Shown here: positions 32,841 through 41,473 of the stretch, piece after piece
How positions within the stretch are numbered: the stretch's first letter is position 1
Layout of the letters: the number at the start of each line of letters is the position of its first letter
NCBI GenBank assembly: GCA_964558665.1
Contig: CAZLFA010000026.1
Location: 1-46,922, forward strand
DNA length: 46,922 nucleotides
Direction: 5' to 3'
DNA from: CAZLFA01 sp964558665
Lineage (GTDB): Bacteria; Desulfobacterota; Syntrophia; Syntrophales; PHBD01
The notes under the pieces: generated by a model
What the model saw: only the letters and a program-made list of their open reading frames with translations
The model's database searches: none
What the model was told of the DNA's origin: nothing
Translations under genes and position numbers: made by a program

Positions 32841-33382
32841 GCTTTAAACTCCATGAAATAGCGGTAAAACGCTGCCACCACCAGAGCATGTGCAATTGCC
32901 CCTTCTTTGATCATCCGGGGGATATCGGCGACAGGCCTTGTGATTACTTCAATATCCTCTTTGTCATCCTGCTGGAGTTCTCCCGCAGGGTAAACATTCT
33001 GCGCCAGATATGTATAACACCAGTTGTTCTGAATGGCCGGATTAGGCTGCACGCGGCCAAGCAAAATCATGGACGTCTCCTGATATCCTGTCTCTTCCCT
33101 CAATTCCCTGCTTGCTGCTGACGCAGGTGTATCTCCGGGTTCTACCAGACCTCCGGGTATTTCTATCGTAATTTCTCTGGTACCATGACGATACTGCTGT
33201 ACCAGAACGACTTCATTATCCGGTGTCAAGGGAATTACATTGACCCAGGCAGACGATTCAAGAATAAAAAAATCATGGGATAACCCTGTTCTTGGCGATA
33301 ATGCATGATCGGTGCGGAGTGAAAAAACACGGAATGACCTGTCGTTACTGCTTGAGATGATTTTCCATTTTTCCGGCGCCAT
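32834..33382 (-). CDS. NUDIX hydrolase, ADP-ribose pyrophosphatase type
   Basis: This 182-aa protein has the Nudix box GLVEPGDTPASAASRELREETGY; the usual Glu after G-x5 is an Asp here, a tolerated variant. The metal-binding REETG core is intact. VPLTPDNEVVLVQQYRHGTREITIEIPGG is typical of ADP-ribose pyrophosphatases. It is expected to clear ADP-ribose or similar nucleoside diphosphates. GGAAGGG precedes the ATG. It is upstream of paaK on the same strand, but paaK has its own promoter. Confidence 0.88.
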   Translation of the reverse strand: MAPEKWKIISSSNDRSFRVFSLRTDHALSPRTGLSHDFFILESSAWVNVIPLTPDNEVVLVQQYRHGTREITIEIPGGLVEPGDTPASAASRELREETGYQETSMILLGRVQPNPAIQNNWCYTYLAQNVYPAGELQQDDKEDIEVITRPVADIPRMIKEGAIAHALVVAAFYRYFMEFKAS

Positions 33383-33576
33383 TTTTCCCTTCCTTTATGT
33401 GATCGCTATAACATCAATTAATCCAAAAAAGAAGAAAAACAAAGGCAATGTTTCATTGATCCGCTTTACAAAAACGATCATTTGGTGTTAATTTATAAGG
33501 AAAAAGAACAAGAGCCCTTTCCGGACGGAGACGAATTATATTTCACAAGCCATCGAATGATCAGGAGCAGGTAAGG

Positions 33577-34023
33577 ATGGGATACATTAAGATCAGTTTC
33601 GGTGATGATTTTTTTAAAGGAGATCCAGAAATGCATCGTAATATTACCGATATGTTTCGTGCCATTAATCCGTCATATACCCCTTCCCGGAATATATGGC
33701 GGCCACACGTCGATATCTACGAAACGCCTGACGAGATTATTGTCTTAGCGGAAATATCCGGTGTAATTAAAGACGACATAAAACTCGAAGTGAACTCCAG
33801 AGCCCTTAAAATAAGCGGAAGAAGAAAAGAATCCTTTCTAAGTAAGAGCATGAAATATATCCTGGCTGAGATATCTTACGGCTATTTCGAGAGAGCACTC
33901 TCCTTGCCTGTTCCAATCGATACCGATAATGTAACGGCTACATACTCAAACGGCCTGTTACAGATAATAATCAAAAAACGTCCTGTTGATCTGACCCAAA
34001 AAATTATTATTCAAACGAAATAA
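33577..34023 (+). CDS. Hsp20-family small heat shock protein
   Basis: This 148-aa alpha-crystallin-domain chaperone (about residues 43-140) has RPHVDIYETPDEIIVLAEISGV, KISGRRKE and the conserved GLLQIIIKK near the end (the A/GxxxNGxL-type motif reads ATYSNGLLQI). CAGGAG lies 9 nt before ATG. lon lies 65 nt downstream, so a shared heat-stress transcript is likely. No sigma-32 promoter could be recognised; a weak TTTACA / TTAATT pair lies at 33465-33493. Confidence 0.9.
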   Translation: MGYIKISFGDDFFKGDPEMHRNITDMFRAINPSYTPSRNIWRPHVDIYETPDEIIVLAEISGVIKDDIKLEVNSRALKISGRRKESFLSKSMKYILAEISYGYFERALSLPVPIDTDNVTATYSNGLLQIIIKKRPVDLTQKIIIQTK

Positions 34024-34088
34024 ACTTTTAGATCTTCAATGACAAGCATGACAACTCATTAATAGCGATTTGATCTGGAGAAATAATA

Positions 34089-36434
34089 ATGGACACCGTT
34101 CAATCGGATGATGTCAAGATAATGAAAGTCCCGGATATTTTGCCCATACTGCCTCTGTTCAGCATTGCCATCTTTCCCAGGATGATGATCCCCATGGAGG
34201 TATTTGGGGAACAATCGCTGACCCTGGTGGATGAGGCCATGTCAAAAGACCGCATTATCGGCCTTTTGCTTTCAAAGAATCCTCCTCATGAAACAAGCTA
34301 TCAGCCTGATGACTTCTATGCAATAGGCACCAGCGTGGTTATCATGAGAATGGCAAAAACCGGAGATAACAAGGCACAATTGCTTGTTCAGGGCATAAAC
34401 CGCTTTAAAGTAAAAGAATTTCTGGACAATAATCCCTACATATCGGCCAGTATCGAAACCATAGAAGACCCCGGCACAAAAGACATCGAAACCGAAGCCC
34501 TCATGGCAAACATTACCGGCCTTTTCGATAGAATAGTCAAACTATCCCCCTTCCTTCCCCAGGAAATAACCAATATGGCTAAAACCATTACGGAACCGGG
34601 GGTTTTAGCAGACATGGTAGCCTCCATCATCAATATTGCATCTGAGGAAAAGCAGAAGATCCTCGAAACGCTGGACGTCAAGGAAAGAATGAAGGAAATA
34701 ACACGTCTTTTGAATCATCAGATTGAAGTTCTTGAGTTAGGCAGCAAGATACAGACTCAAGTCAAGGATGATATGGAAAAGTTTCAACGGGATTATTACC
34801 TGCGTCAGCAGTTGAACGCGATCAGAAAAGAACTGGGCGAGACAGACGATACAAAAGTTGAAATTGATGAATATCGCGAAAAAATCGGGAAGAAGGCACT
34901 CCCGGAGGAAGCCCAAAAAGAGGCGCTCAGAGAACTTGACCGTCTCTCACGGATGCATCCGTCATCATCGGAATATACGGTCTCTTCGACTTATCTGGAC
35001 TGGATAACGGCTCTACCCTGGAATGAAGGGACTCAGGATAATCTGGATACACGGAAAGCCAGAAAAGTGCTGGATGAAGACCACTATGGAATTGAAAAGG
35101 CCAAAAAGCGCATCATCGAATATCTGGCCGTCCGAAAGCTTAAGCCCGACTCAAAAGGTCCTATTATCTGCTTTGTAGGCCCGCCGGGCACCGGCAAGAC
35201 TTCGCTGGGACACTCCATTGCGCGCGCTCTGGGAAGAAAGTTCATTCGCATGTCGCTGGGTGGAGTGCGCGATGAAGCTGAAATAAGAGGACACCGGCGC
35301 ACATACGTGGGAGCCCTCCCCGGCCGCATTATTCAGGGAATCAGAAGAGCGGAATCCAATAATCCTGTTTTTATGCTTGACGAAATCGACAAAGTTGGCA
35401 GCGATTTTCGTGGCGATCCATCCTCAGCGCTTCTTGAAGTATTGGATCCCGAACAAAATTATACATTTATGGATCATTATCTGGATTTATCCTTCGATCT
35501 GTCACGTGTTATGTTTATAACGACAGCCAATATACTGGACACCATACCGCCCGCCCTGCGAGACAGACTGGAAATCATTGAACTTCTTGGTTACACCATT
35601 GATGAAAAGATTCATATTGCCAGGAACTACCTGATACCCAGACAACTGAAGGAAAACGGCCTGACAGGTGCCCAGCTTACCATTACCAAGGGCGCCATTA
35701 AGGAGATCGTTACAGGTTATACAAGGGAGGCGGGGGTACGAAATCTTGAAAGAGAAATCGCATCGGTATGCCGGGCCGTAGCCAGCATGATAGCAGAGGG
35801 ATGCTCAACCTGTTCCTCCGTGACTGCAAAAGAAATTCACAAATATCTCGGTCCTGTCCGCATACCTTCAGAAATCGATATCAGAGTTACGAAACCAGGG
35901 GTTGCAATCGGATTGGCATGGACTCCCACGGGAGGAGATCTCCTTTTCATTGAAGCAACAGCAATGAAGGGCAGCAAGGGACTGACGCTGACCGGACAGT
36001 TGGGTGATGTCATGAAAGAATCGGCGACAACAGCATTGAGCTTTGTCAGAGCCAATGCTTCTGCGCTTGGAATTCCGGATGATTTTTTCGACAAGCATGA
36101 CATACATATTCACGTACCATCAGGTGCAATCCCCAAAGACGGTCCTTCAGCCGGAGTTACCATGATGACGGCTCTGGCATCTTTGCTTACCAATAAAACG
36201 CTGAAAAAAGATATTGCCATGACAGGAGAAATAACTCTACGGGGAGTCGTTCTGCCCGTGGGCGGCATCAAGGAAAAAGTGCTTGCAGCCCATAGAGCAG
36301 GCATCCGAACGATTATTATACCCAAGTGGAATCGCAAGGATTTGATTGACATACCGCAGAAGGTAATCAAGGACATTTCCGTTCATTTCGTTGACGATAT
36401 GATGGATGTTTTAAGGATCGCTCTCGCATTATAA
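34089..36434 (+). CDS. lon: ATP-dependent Lon protease
   Basis: This 781-aa cytoplasmic protease has the N-terminal substrate-binding domain (15-210), a coiled coil, AAA+ with Walker A GPPGTGKT, and the C-terminal protease with catalytic Ser687 (PKDGPSAGV) and Lys730 (GGIKEKVLAA), 43 residues apart as in E. coli Lon. GGAG precedes ATG by about 8 nt. It follows hsp20 closely and is probably a heat-stress gene. Length is normal. Confidence 0.96.
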   Translation: MDTVQSDDVKIMKVPDILPILPLFSIAIFPRMMIPMEVFGEQSLTLVDEAMSKDRIIGLLLSKNPPHETSYQPDDFYAIGTSVVIMRMAKTGDNKAQLLVQGINRFKVKEFLDNNPYISASIETIEDPGTKDIETEALMANITGLFDRIVKLSPFLPQEITNMAKTITEPGVLADMVASIINIASEEKQKILETLDVKERMKEITRLLNHQIEVLELGSKIQTQVKDDMEKFQRDYYLRQQLNAIRKELGETDDTKVEIDEYREKIGKKALPEEAQKEALRELDRLSRMHPSSSEYTVSSTYLDWITALPWNEGTQDNLDTRKARKVLDEDHYGIEKAKKRIIEYLAVRKLKPDSKGPIICFVGPPGTGKTSLGHSIARALGRKFIRMSLGGVRDEAEIRGHRRTYVGALPGRIIQGIRRAESNNPVFMLDEIDKVGSDFRGDPSSALLEVLDPEQNYTFMDHYLDLSFDLSRVMFITTANILDTIPPALRDRLEIIELLGYTIDEKIHIARNYLIPRQLKENGLTGAQLTITKGAIKEIVTGYTREAGVRNLEREIASVCRAVASMIAEGCSTCSSVTAKEIHKYLGPVRIPSEIDIRVTKPGVAIGLAWTPTGGDLLFIEATAMKGSKGLTLTGQLGDVMKESATTALSFVRANASALGIPDDFFDKHDIHIHVPSGAIPKDGPSAGVTMMTALASLLTNKTLKKDIAMTGEITLRGVVLPVGGIKEKVLAAHRAGIRTIIIPKWNRKDLIDIPQKVIKDISVHFVDDMMDVLRIALAL

Positions 36435-36754
36435 TTTAAATCTTGCCGGAAAGTCATCGATTCTTCCTTCATGTCCCGAAGACTGGGCACGCCTTGCCGA
36501 TTGCACTCACGCCCTGTGTGTGCTAAAGATCAACGCCGCATTTATCCCAGATTACGCGATTAAGACGTAGTACCCTTTGGCATCCTGGTCAAAGTGGCTT
36601 TCCGCGGCTCAGAATATTTTTACAAGAAAAACATTTGATTCGCCGCTTGAAAACCCTTTTTACCAGGATAATATATACATATCCAAGTGCCTATGCACTA
36701 TATTGCGTAATCCGGGTTTATCGATCTATAACTTATATTTGAGAGGTGTGCATT
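36435..36754 (+). other. Intergenic spacer with a candidate promoter
   Basis: The spacer between lon and the acyl-CoA synthetase gene holds TTGAAA (36647-36652) and TAATAT (36669-36674) separated by 16 bp, a fair promoter for the downstream gene. A sigma-54-like string near 36485 has the wrong spacing. No gene or RNA was recognised. Confidence 0.45.
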
Positions 36755-38944
36755 TTGGAGGCAAAACAAATCATTGATAAGGCAATCCAATCAAAACGGA
36801 ACAATCTGACGGAGTACGAATCGAAGCAGCTGCTAAAATGCTACGGAATCCCCGTGGTTGAAGAAGCAGCAGCAGTAAGCGTCGAAGAAGCCATAGCGCA
36901 GGCACAATCCTTCAAAAGCCCGGTGGTCCTGAAAGCCCTCGGTGCGCGCTTAACCCATAAGACAGAAATGGGACTGGTGAAAATAGGATTGAATACACCG
37001 GAGGAAATAAGCTCTGCGGCTGCAGAAATCCAAAAAAATGCCGGGAGCGACCTGGAAGGGTTTTTAGTTCAGCCCCTGATGAAAGGAAAAAGAGAGTTTG
37101 TCGCAGGAATGTTCAATGACGATCAATTTGGCCCGGTTGTTATGTTCGGCCTGGGAGGAGTGTTTACGGAAGCGCTGGAGGATATTGTTTTCAGAGTCGC
37201 GCCTATAGACAAGCGAGAGGCATTATCGATGATAAAAAGCATCCGCTCCCAAAAGCTGCTCAAATCCTTTCGCGGCGAGACCTCAGTGGATCTCGACTCT
37301 TTGGCAGGAGCTCTTGTCGGTTTGTCAAAAATAGCTATGGAAACTCCCGAAATATCAGAGATAGATATAAATCCTCTCATTGCCGGACCGGACGGTCGGA
37401 TTGCCGCCGTAGATGCACTGGTAATCCTTGGGAAACAAAAAATACCGCATACCGTTAAGCCCGAGATCGATCCTTCGGCTATAGGAAGAATTTTCTATCC
37501 GAGATCAATTGCCTTTGTAGGGGCATCGGCCAACTTCGGCAAGTGGGGTTACAACCTTTTCACATGCCTGATCAAGGGGGGCTATCAAGGCAGCATCTAT
37601 CTGGTCAATGCCAAGGAAAAGGAGATTGCCGGTCATCCCGTCTATAAAACAATCACAGATATCCCGGAAAAAGTCGATCTCGCTGTGGTTACAATTCCTG
37701 CTGCCGCCATTCCGGACCTCATTCCCAGATTAAAAGCAAAAGGAATTAGCAGTATGCTGCTTATCACATCCGGGTTCAGTGAAACCGGAGAGACGGGGCG
37801 CAAACTGGAACGGGATATCACAGCGCAAGCCGAAGAAGCAGGGATATTAATTCTGGGACCGAATACCATGGGTATTTGCAATCCGCACAATAGATTCTAT
37901 TGCATGGCGGCTCATGTGAGGCCTCAGCCGGGCACAACATCACTCGTCGCACAATCCGGCAACCTTGGGACACAGTTGCTTGCCTTTGCCGAAAAAGAAG
38001 GTATCGATATCCGTGCTTTTTGCGGCTCCGGAAACGAAGCTATGATAACAATCGAAGACTATATGCACTGCGTTGAAGTGGATGACTTGACCAAGACGGT
38101 TGTTTTATACTTGGAGAGCATTAAGGACGGAAGGCGGTTTTTCGAAACAGCGAAGCGCGTGGGACACAAGAAACCTGTCATTGTTCTCAAAGGAGGGCGC
38201 ACAGACGCCGGTAATCGCGCAGCGGCCAGCCACACGGGGGCCATGGCCTCAAATTTGAAAATCTTTAATGCGGCCTGCAGACAGGCCGGAATCATCATGG
38301 CAGAACATACCATGGACATCCTGGATTTATCCGCAGCATTCTCTTCTTTGCCTCTGCCCAAAAATAACCGTGTTGCCATCATAACACTTGGCGGCGGCTG
38401 GGGCGTTGTTGCCACCGATCTCTGCATCGAAAACGGTCTTACAGTGCCGCACCTTCCCCGGGAGATAATTCAGCAGATAGATAAAATCCTTCCTCCGTAC
38501 TGGAGCCGCTCCAACCCTATTGATCTGGTTGGCGAGCTTGATATCAAACTGCCTATGATGGTCACCGAAGAACTTCTGAAATGGGAGGACTGTGATGCAG
38601 TTATTCATTTGGGTATTGTCGGGCGTATGCCGTTTGTCAGAAAGACTATTGACTCGGCCATAACCTCAGACAAAAACCAGGATCCTGTTTTTCTCGAGGC
38701 AGTATCAAAAGCTATGCATGACGCAGAATATCTGTTTACAGAACGAATGATACAGCTAATGGAGACGTATCAAAAACCTGTTCTGGGTGTATGTCTGCTG
38801 CCTGATGAAAACATGCGCACCATAAGCGCCGTTGACAGTCATCGATTTAAAGGCGTCACCTTTGTTACCCCTGAAAGGGCTGTCAAGGCGTTGGCCAGGA
38901 TGTATGAATACAGGAACTGGCTCAATAAAGAAGTTATAGATTGA
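36755..38944 (+). CDS. ADP-forming acyl-CoA synthetase, beta-alpha fusion
   Basis: This 729-aa enzyme of the same family as the gene at 4436 has the reverse domain order. An ATP-grasp (beta) part with LTHKTEMGLVKIGL (conserved His) lies in residues 1-225. The CoA-binding domain starts near 245 (FYPRSIAFVGASANFGKWG), and the phospho-His motif is ASHTGAMAS near residue 495. The start is probably TTG at 36755: GAGAGG lies 8 nt upstream, while the GTG at 36746 has no ribosome site. It is a single gene with its own promoter. It likely exchanges acyl-CoA + ADP + Pi with acid + ATP; substrate not known. Confidence 0.88.
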   Translation: MEAKQIIDKAIQSKRNNLTEYESKQLLKCYGIPVVEEAAAVSVEEAIAQAQSFKSPVVLKALGARLTHKTEMGLVKIGLNTPEEISSAAAEIQKNAGSDLEGFLVQPLMKGKREFVAGMFNDDQFGPVVMFGLGGVFTEALEDIVFRVAPIDKREALSMIKSIRSQKLLKSFRGETSVDLDSLAGALVGLSKIAMETPEISEIDINPLIAGPDGRIAAVDALVILGKQKIPHTVKPEIDPSAIGRIFYPRSIAFVGASANFGKWGYNLFTCLIKGGYQGSIYLVNAKEKEIAGHPVYKTITDIPEKVDLAVVTIPAAAIPDLIPRLKAKGISSMLLITSGFSETGETGRKLERDITAQAEEAGILILGPNTMGICNPHNRFYCMAAHVRPQPGTTSLVAQSGNLGTQLLAFAEKEGIDIRAFCGSGNEAMITIEDYMHCVEVDDLTKTVVLYLESIKDGRRFFETAKRVGHKKPVIVLKGGRTDAGNRAAASHTGAMASNLKIFNAACRQAGIIMAEHTMDILDLSAAFSSLPLPKNNRVAIITLGGGWGVVATDLCIENGLTVPHLPREIIQQIDKILPPYWSRSNPIDLVGELDIKLPMMVTEELLKWEDCDAVIHLGIVGRMPFVRKTIDSAITSDKNQDPVFLEAVSKAMHDAEYLFTERMIQLMETYQKPVLGVCLLPDENMRTISAVDSHRFKGVTFVTPERAVKALARMYEYRNWLNKEVID

Positions 38945-38954
38945 TTGAAGCTGT

Positions 38955-39656
38955 TTACTGCTTTGGTTCAGGTGAAAGAAGTCCCGTGTAACCCCAGCGG
39001 AGATCGGCTTTTTCCTGCCCTTCCCTGATATATCTCTCAACCTGCAAACGGGTAGCCTCAAAGGTTTCCTGATCCATATCTTTTTGAATGTAAATTGGCT
39101 TATCCCAGTGTACCGTCACTGTACTGAATGGTTTCGGGATCATGAAGCGATCCCAGCTCCCAAGTTGCCAGGCTCGGCTTACGGATATGTAGACCGGTAC
39201 AATAGGCATACCGGACAATTGTGCCATCCTTATTACACCTGCCTTTATTACACCGGGCGGGCCCGTCGGTCCGTCCAGGGCATGCACGGCAAATCTGTTT
39301 ACCTTGAGGTCTTCGACCATGGCCGCCAGGGCTTCCCTGCCTCCCTGGGAACTTGATCCCCTGACAGGACGGAAATTGAGCCTTTTTGCTAAACCCGCAA
39401 TCAGGTCGCCATCACGGCTCTTGCTGATGATCGCAGATGGTATATAATCTTTGAATTGGTCGGCATAGTTGATGACACCAAAGAACCGCTGGTGCCAGAT
39501 GGCGGCAATAAGTCCCCCGCCATTGTCAAGGTGATTGCGAATCATCTGTTCATTTATGATTTCCAGTTTTATGAAATGCAGATAACCTCTGATAATCATA
39601 TGGCCCAGCGGTATCAGGCCGAACCTTATTATATAAAAGGCCATCTTCTTATACAT
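38955..39656 (-). CDS. DUF374 lysophospholipid-acyltransferase-like protein
   Basis: This 233-aa protein has an N-terminal hydrophobic segment (FYIIRFGLIPLGHMII), the AIWHQRFF motif in place of the acyltransferase HxxxxD, SKSRDGDLIAGLA and the DUF374 hallmark ALDGPTGPP. The family is thought to acylate lipid A-like or lysophospholipid substrates at the inner membrane. GGAG is 8 nt before ATG. It is convergent with the acyl-CoA synthetase and first in a run of minus-strand genes. Confidence 0.82.
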   Translation of the reverse strand: MYKKMAFYIIRFGLIPLGHMIIRGYLHFIKLEIINEQMIRNHLDNGGGLIAAIWHQRFFGVINYADQFKDYIPSAIISKSRDGDLIAGLAKRLNFRPVRGSSSQGGREALAAMVEDLKVNRFAVHALDGPTGPPGVIKAGVIRMAQLSGMPIVPVYISVSRAWQLGSWDRFMIPKPFSTVTVHWDKPIYIQKDMDQETFEATRLQVERYIREGQEKADLRWGYTGLLSPEPKQ

Positions 39657-39715
39657 GTAATGCGCTCCTTGCCCGCTGTATAGGCGAATTTTCCTCCGGA
39701 AATTCAGAACGGCAA

Positions 39716-40780
39716 CTATCTGACATAAATCGGGTTGGAAAATATCCAGGGTCTATATCTGCCCCATAATTTCAGATAGGCTTCCATTCTGTATACACCA
39801 TTTCTTTCAACAGAAAATGATATTTTATCTGCATGGTAATCAAGCACAGCACAACTGTTTCTCAGTAAAATCACCCTTGCCGCGGAAGGCAAACAGATTT
39901 TTATCTCGGCTTTTTTCTCAAGAGAAAACTCCTCACCCATCGTGACAATTTTACATCCGTCATCTACGGTAAAGGAAAATCCACGAGCTGCAGCATGGCT
40001 CTCTTGAGCCATATAAGCCCTTCCCTCCTTGAGTGAAGTCAATATTGAAGCAATATCTCTTTGCGCGTCACCGGATAATGGCTCAACCGTCAGCACATGG
40101 GTCCGGAGGTACCTGAAAGCCTTGACAAAGGGAAAAATCGGAACCCTGAAACGGCCGATCCCTTTCAGGGAATTATGATTATCACACTCTGCAATCCCGG
40201 CCACCTTACCTGTTTGATTCAGCATGTCCCAACGTCTGAGAGTTGCCTCCTTAGGCCCTGACAGATAAAAAAAAGGAAACAGGTAGCTGAGCAAAGCTTT
40301 GCCGTATCCTGTCAGAGAACTCTGCCAGTCGGTCATAAAATCCCAGACACCCATACCGTCAAATCCGGCAACATCCCATTCTTTCCATGGGTAATGTTTC
40401 ACGTGAAACAATGGAGCCCCCTCATGATGCGGATGAGCAATAAAACCTACCCCCCCCTGTGCTTTGGCTCTGCTTATATAATCCTGCGGATTGGTTTTTT
40501 CATCTTCCTTGTTCAGCCAAATGGGCTCTTTGGCATTAAACACCAAATAATGATTAAACCGCGGCGACACCTCTTGCCCCACAATCAGCAGAGTTCTCCC
40601 GTGCCAGCCTTCCAGTCCTTCTTCTTTCGCCTTAAGGGTACCGTGGTCCGTAAGCATTAAAAAGTCAATGCTGTTTGCATGGGCTGCCTTTACAATATCG
40701 GCTACCGCAACTCTACCGTCGAAGGAATACTCTGAATGAAAATGTATGATTCCCGCGTAATCATTTAAGTTCATATGCAC
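39716..40780 (-). CDS. PHP-domain phosphoesterase
   Basis: This 354-aa protein has PHP metal-site motifs FHSEYSFDG (near residue 14) and LTDHGT, followed by IAHPHHEG and a C-terminal PHP-associated domain. It probably cleaves a phosphoester with bound divalent metals; substrate is unknown. The GTG start has AAGGA 5 nt upstream and overlaps the upstream gene by 20 nt. An ATG at 40774 is possible. Confidence 0.82.
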   Translation of the reverse strand: MHMNLNDYAGIIHFHSEYSFDGRVAVADIVKAAHANSIDFLMLTDHGTLKAKEEGLEGWHGRTLLIVGQEVSPRFNHYLVFNAKEPIWLNKEDEKTNPQDYISRAKAQGGVGFIAHPHHEGAPLFHVKHYPWKEWDVAGFDGMGVWDFMTDWQSSLTGYGKALLSYLFPFFYLSGPKEATLRRWDMLNQTGKVAGIAECDNHNSLKGIGRFRVPIFPFVKAFRYLRTHVLTVEPLSGDAQRDIASILTSLKEGRAYMAQESHAAARGFSFTVDDGCKIVTMGEEFSLEKKAEIKICLPSAARVILLRNSCAVLDYHADKISFSVERNGVYRMEAYLKLWGRYRPWIFSNPIYVR

Positions 40781-41465
40781 GTGGTTCCTTCAATAAAACG
40801 CGAAGAGGGCATTCATTGCAACGGGGGTTTTTTTTGGTACAGAACATTTTTCCCGTATTTACAATTAGCGCATGGTATTGATTAAAAAGATCTTTTCTTG
40901 GCGGAAGATGCTTCATAAATAGTTGCTGCATCTCATCGTAATCCGCTTTGATGTCAATAAGTCCGTGGCGAAGAAGAATTCTTTTCGTATAGGTATCAAT
41001 AACAAAAATCGCCTTATGCCCGGCATAAAGAAGAATGCTGTCAGCTGTTTCCCTGCCTACCCCTTTTATTCTTAACAATTCCTCTCGCAAGGGCCACAGT
41101 TTAAGGCTGAACATTCTATCAAGATCGTTTCCGAAGTTTTCGGACAAGAAACGCAGAAAGGATTTTAAACGTTCAGTTTTAATATTGAAATATCCTGAAG
41201 GTCTTATAAGCTCCGCAATGACATGGTCTTCGGTCTCCGATAAGGCTTCCGGTGACATCAGGGAGTTGGCCTTGAGGTTATCAATTGCCTTTTCTACATT
41301 TTGCCAGTTTGTATTCTGCGTGAGAATGGCGCCGACAATTACCTCAAAAGGTGATGATGCTGGCCACCAATGGAGATTACCAAAATGACCATTTAAAATC
41401 TTGAATATTCTTAAGAGCCCTGATTTGCCTTCTCGACGGTTCCCTGCTCTTTCCCTGTTTCCCAT
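40761..41465 (-). CDS. Endonuclease III-related HhH-GPD protein (COG2231-like)
   Basis: This 234-aa protein has the helix-hairpin-helix IKGVGRETADSILL and the catalytic Asp in VIDTYTKR of HhH-GPD DNA glycosylases. The lyase Lys of EndoIII (GVGRKTA) is Glu here, so a monofunctional glycosylase is likely. The iron-sulfur loop has only three cysteines, CTKKNPRCNEC; the fourth Cys expected five residues later is missing. It may still bind a cluster or not. No clear ribosome site is seen; the start could lie slightly further in. It overlaps the PHP gene. Confidence 0.8.
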   Translation of the reverse strand: MGNRERAGNRREGKSGLLRIFKILNGHFGNLHWWPASSPFEVIVGAILTQNTNWQNVEKAIDNLKANSLMSPEALSETEDHVIAELIRPSGYFNIKTERLKSFLRFLSENFGNDLDRMFSLKLWPLREELLRIKGVGRETADSILLYAGHKAIFVIDTYTKRILLRHGLIDIKADYDEMQQLFMKHLPPRKDLFNQYHALIVNTGKMFCTKKNPRCNECPLRVLLKEPRAYELK

Positions 41466-41473
41466 CTATTATT

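Noticed and set aside
33465..33494. Possible promoter TTTACA / TTAATT before hsp20
   Set aside because: The -10 match is poor and no heat-shock sigma motif could be seen, so it is only mentioned in the gene entry.
36485..36498. Sigma-54-like string TGGGCACGCCTTGCC upstream of the second acyl-CoA synthetase
   Set aside because: The GG and GC elements are only 8-9 bp apart instead of 10, so it should not work as a -24/-12 promoter.
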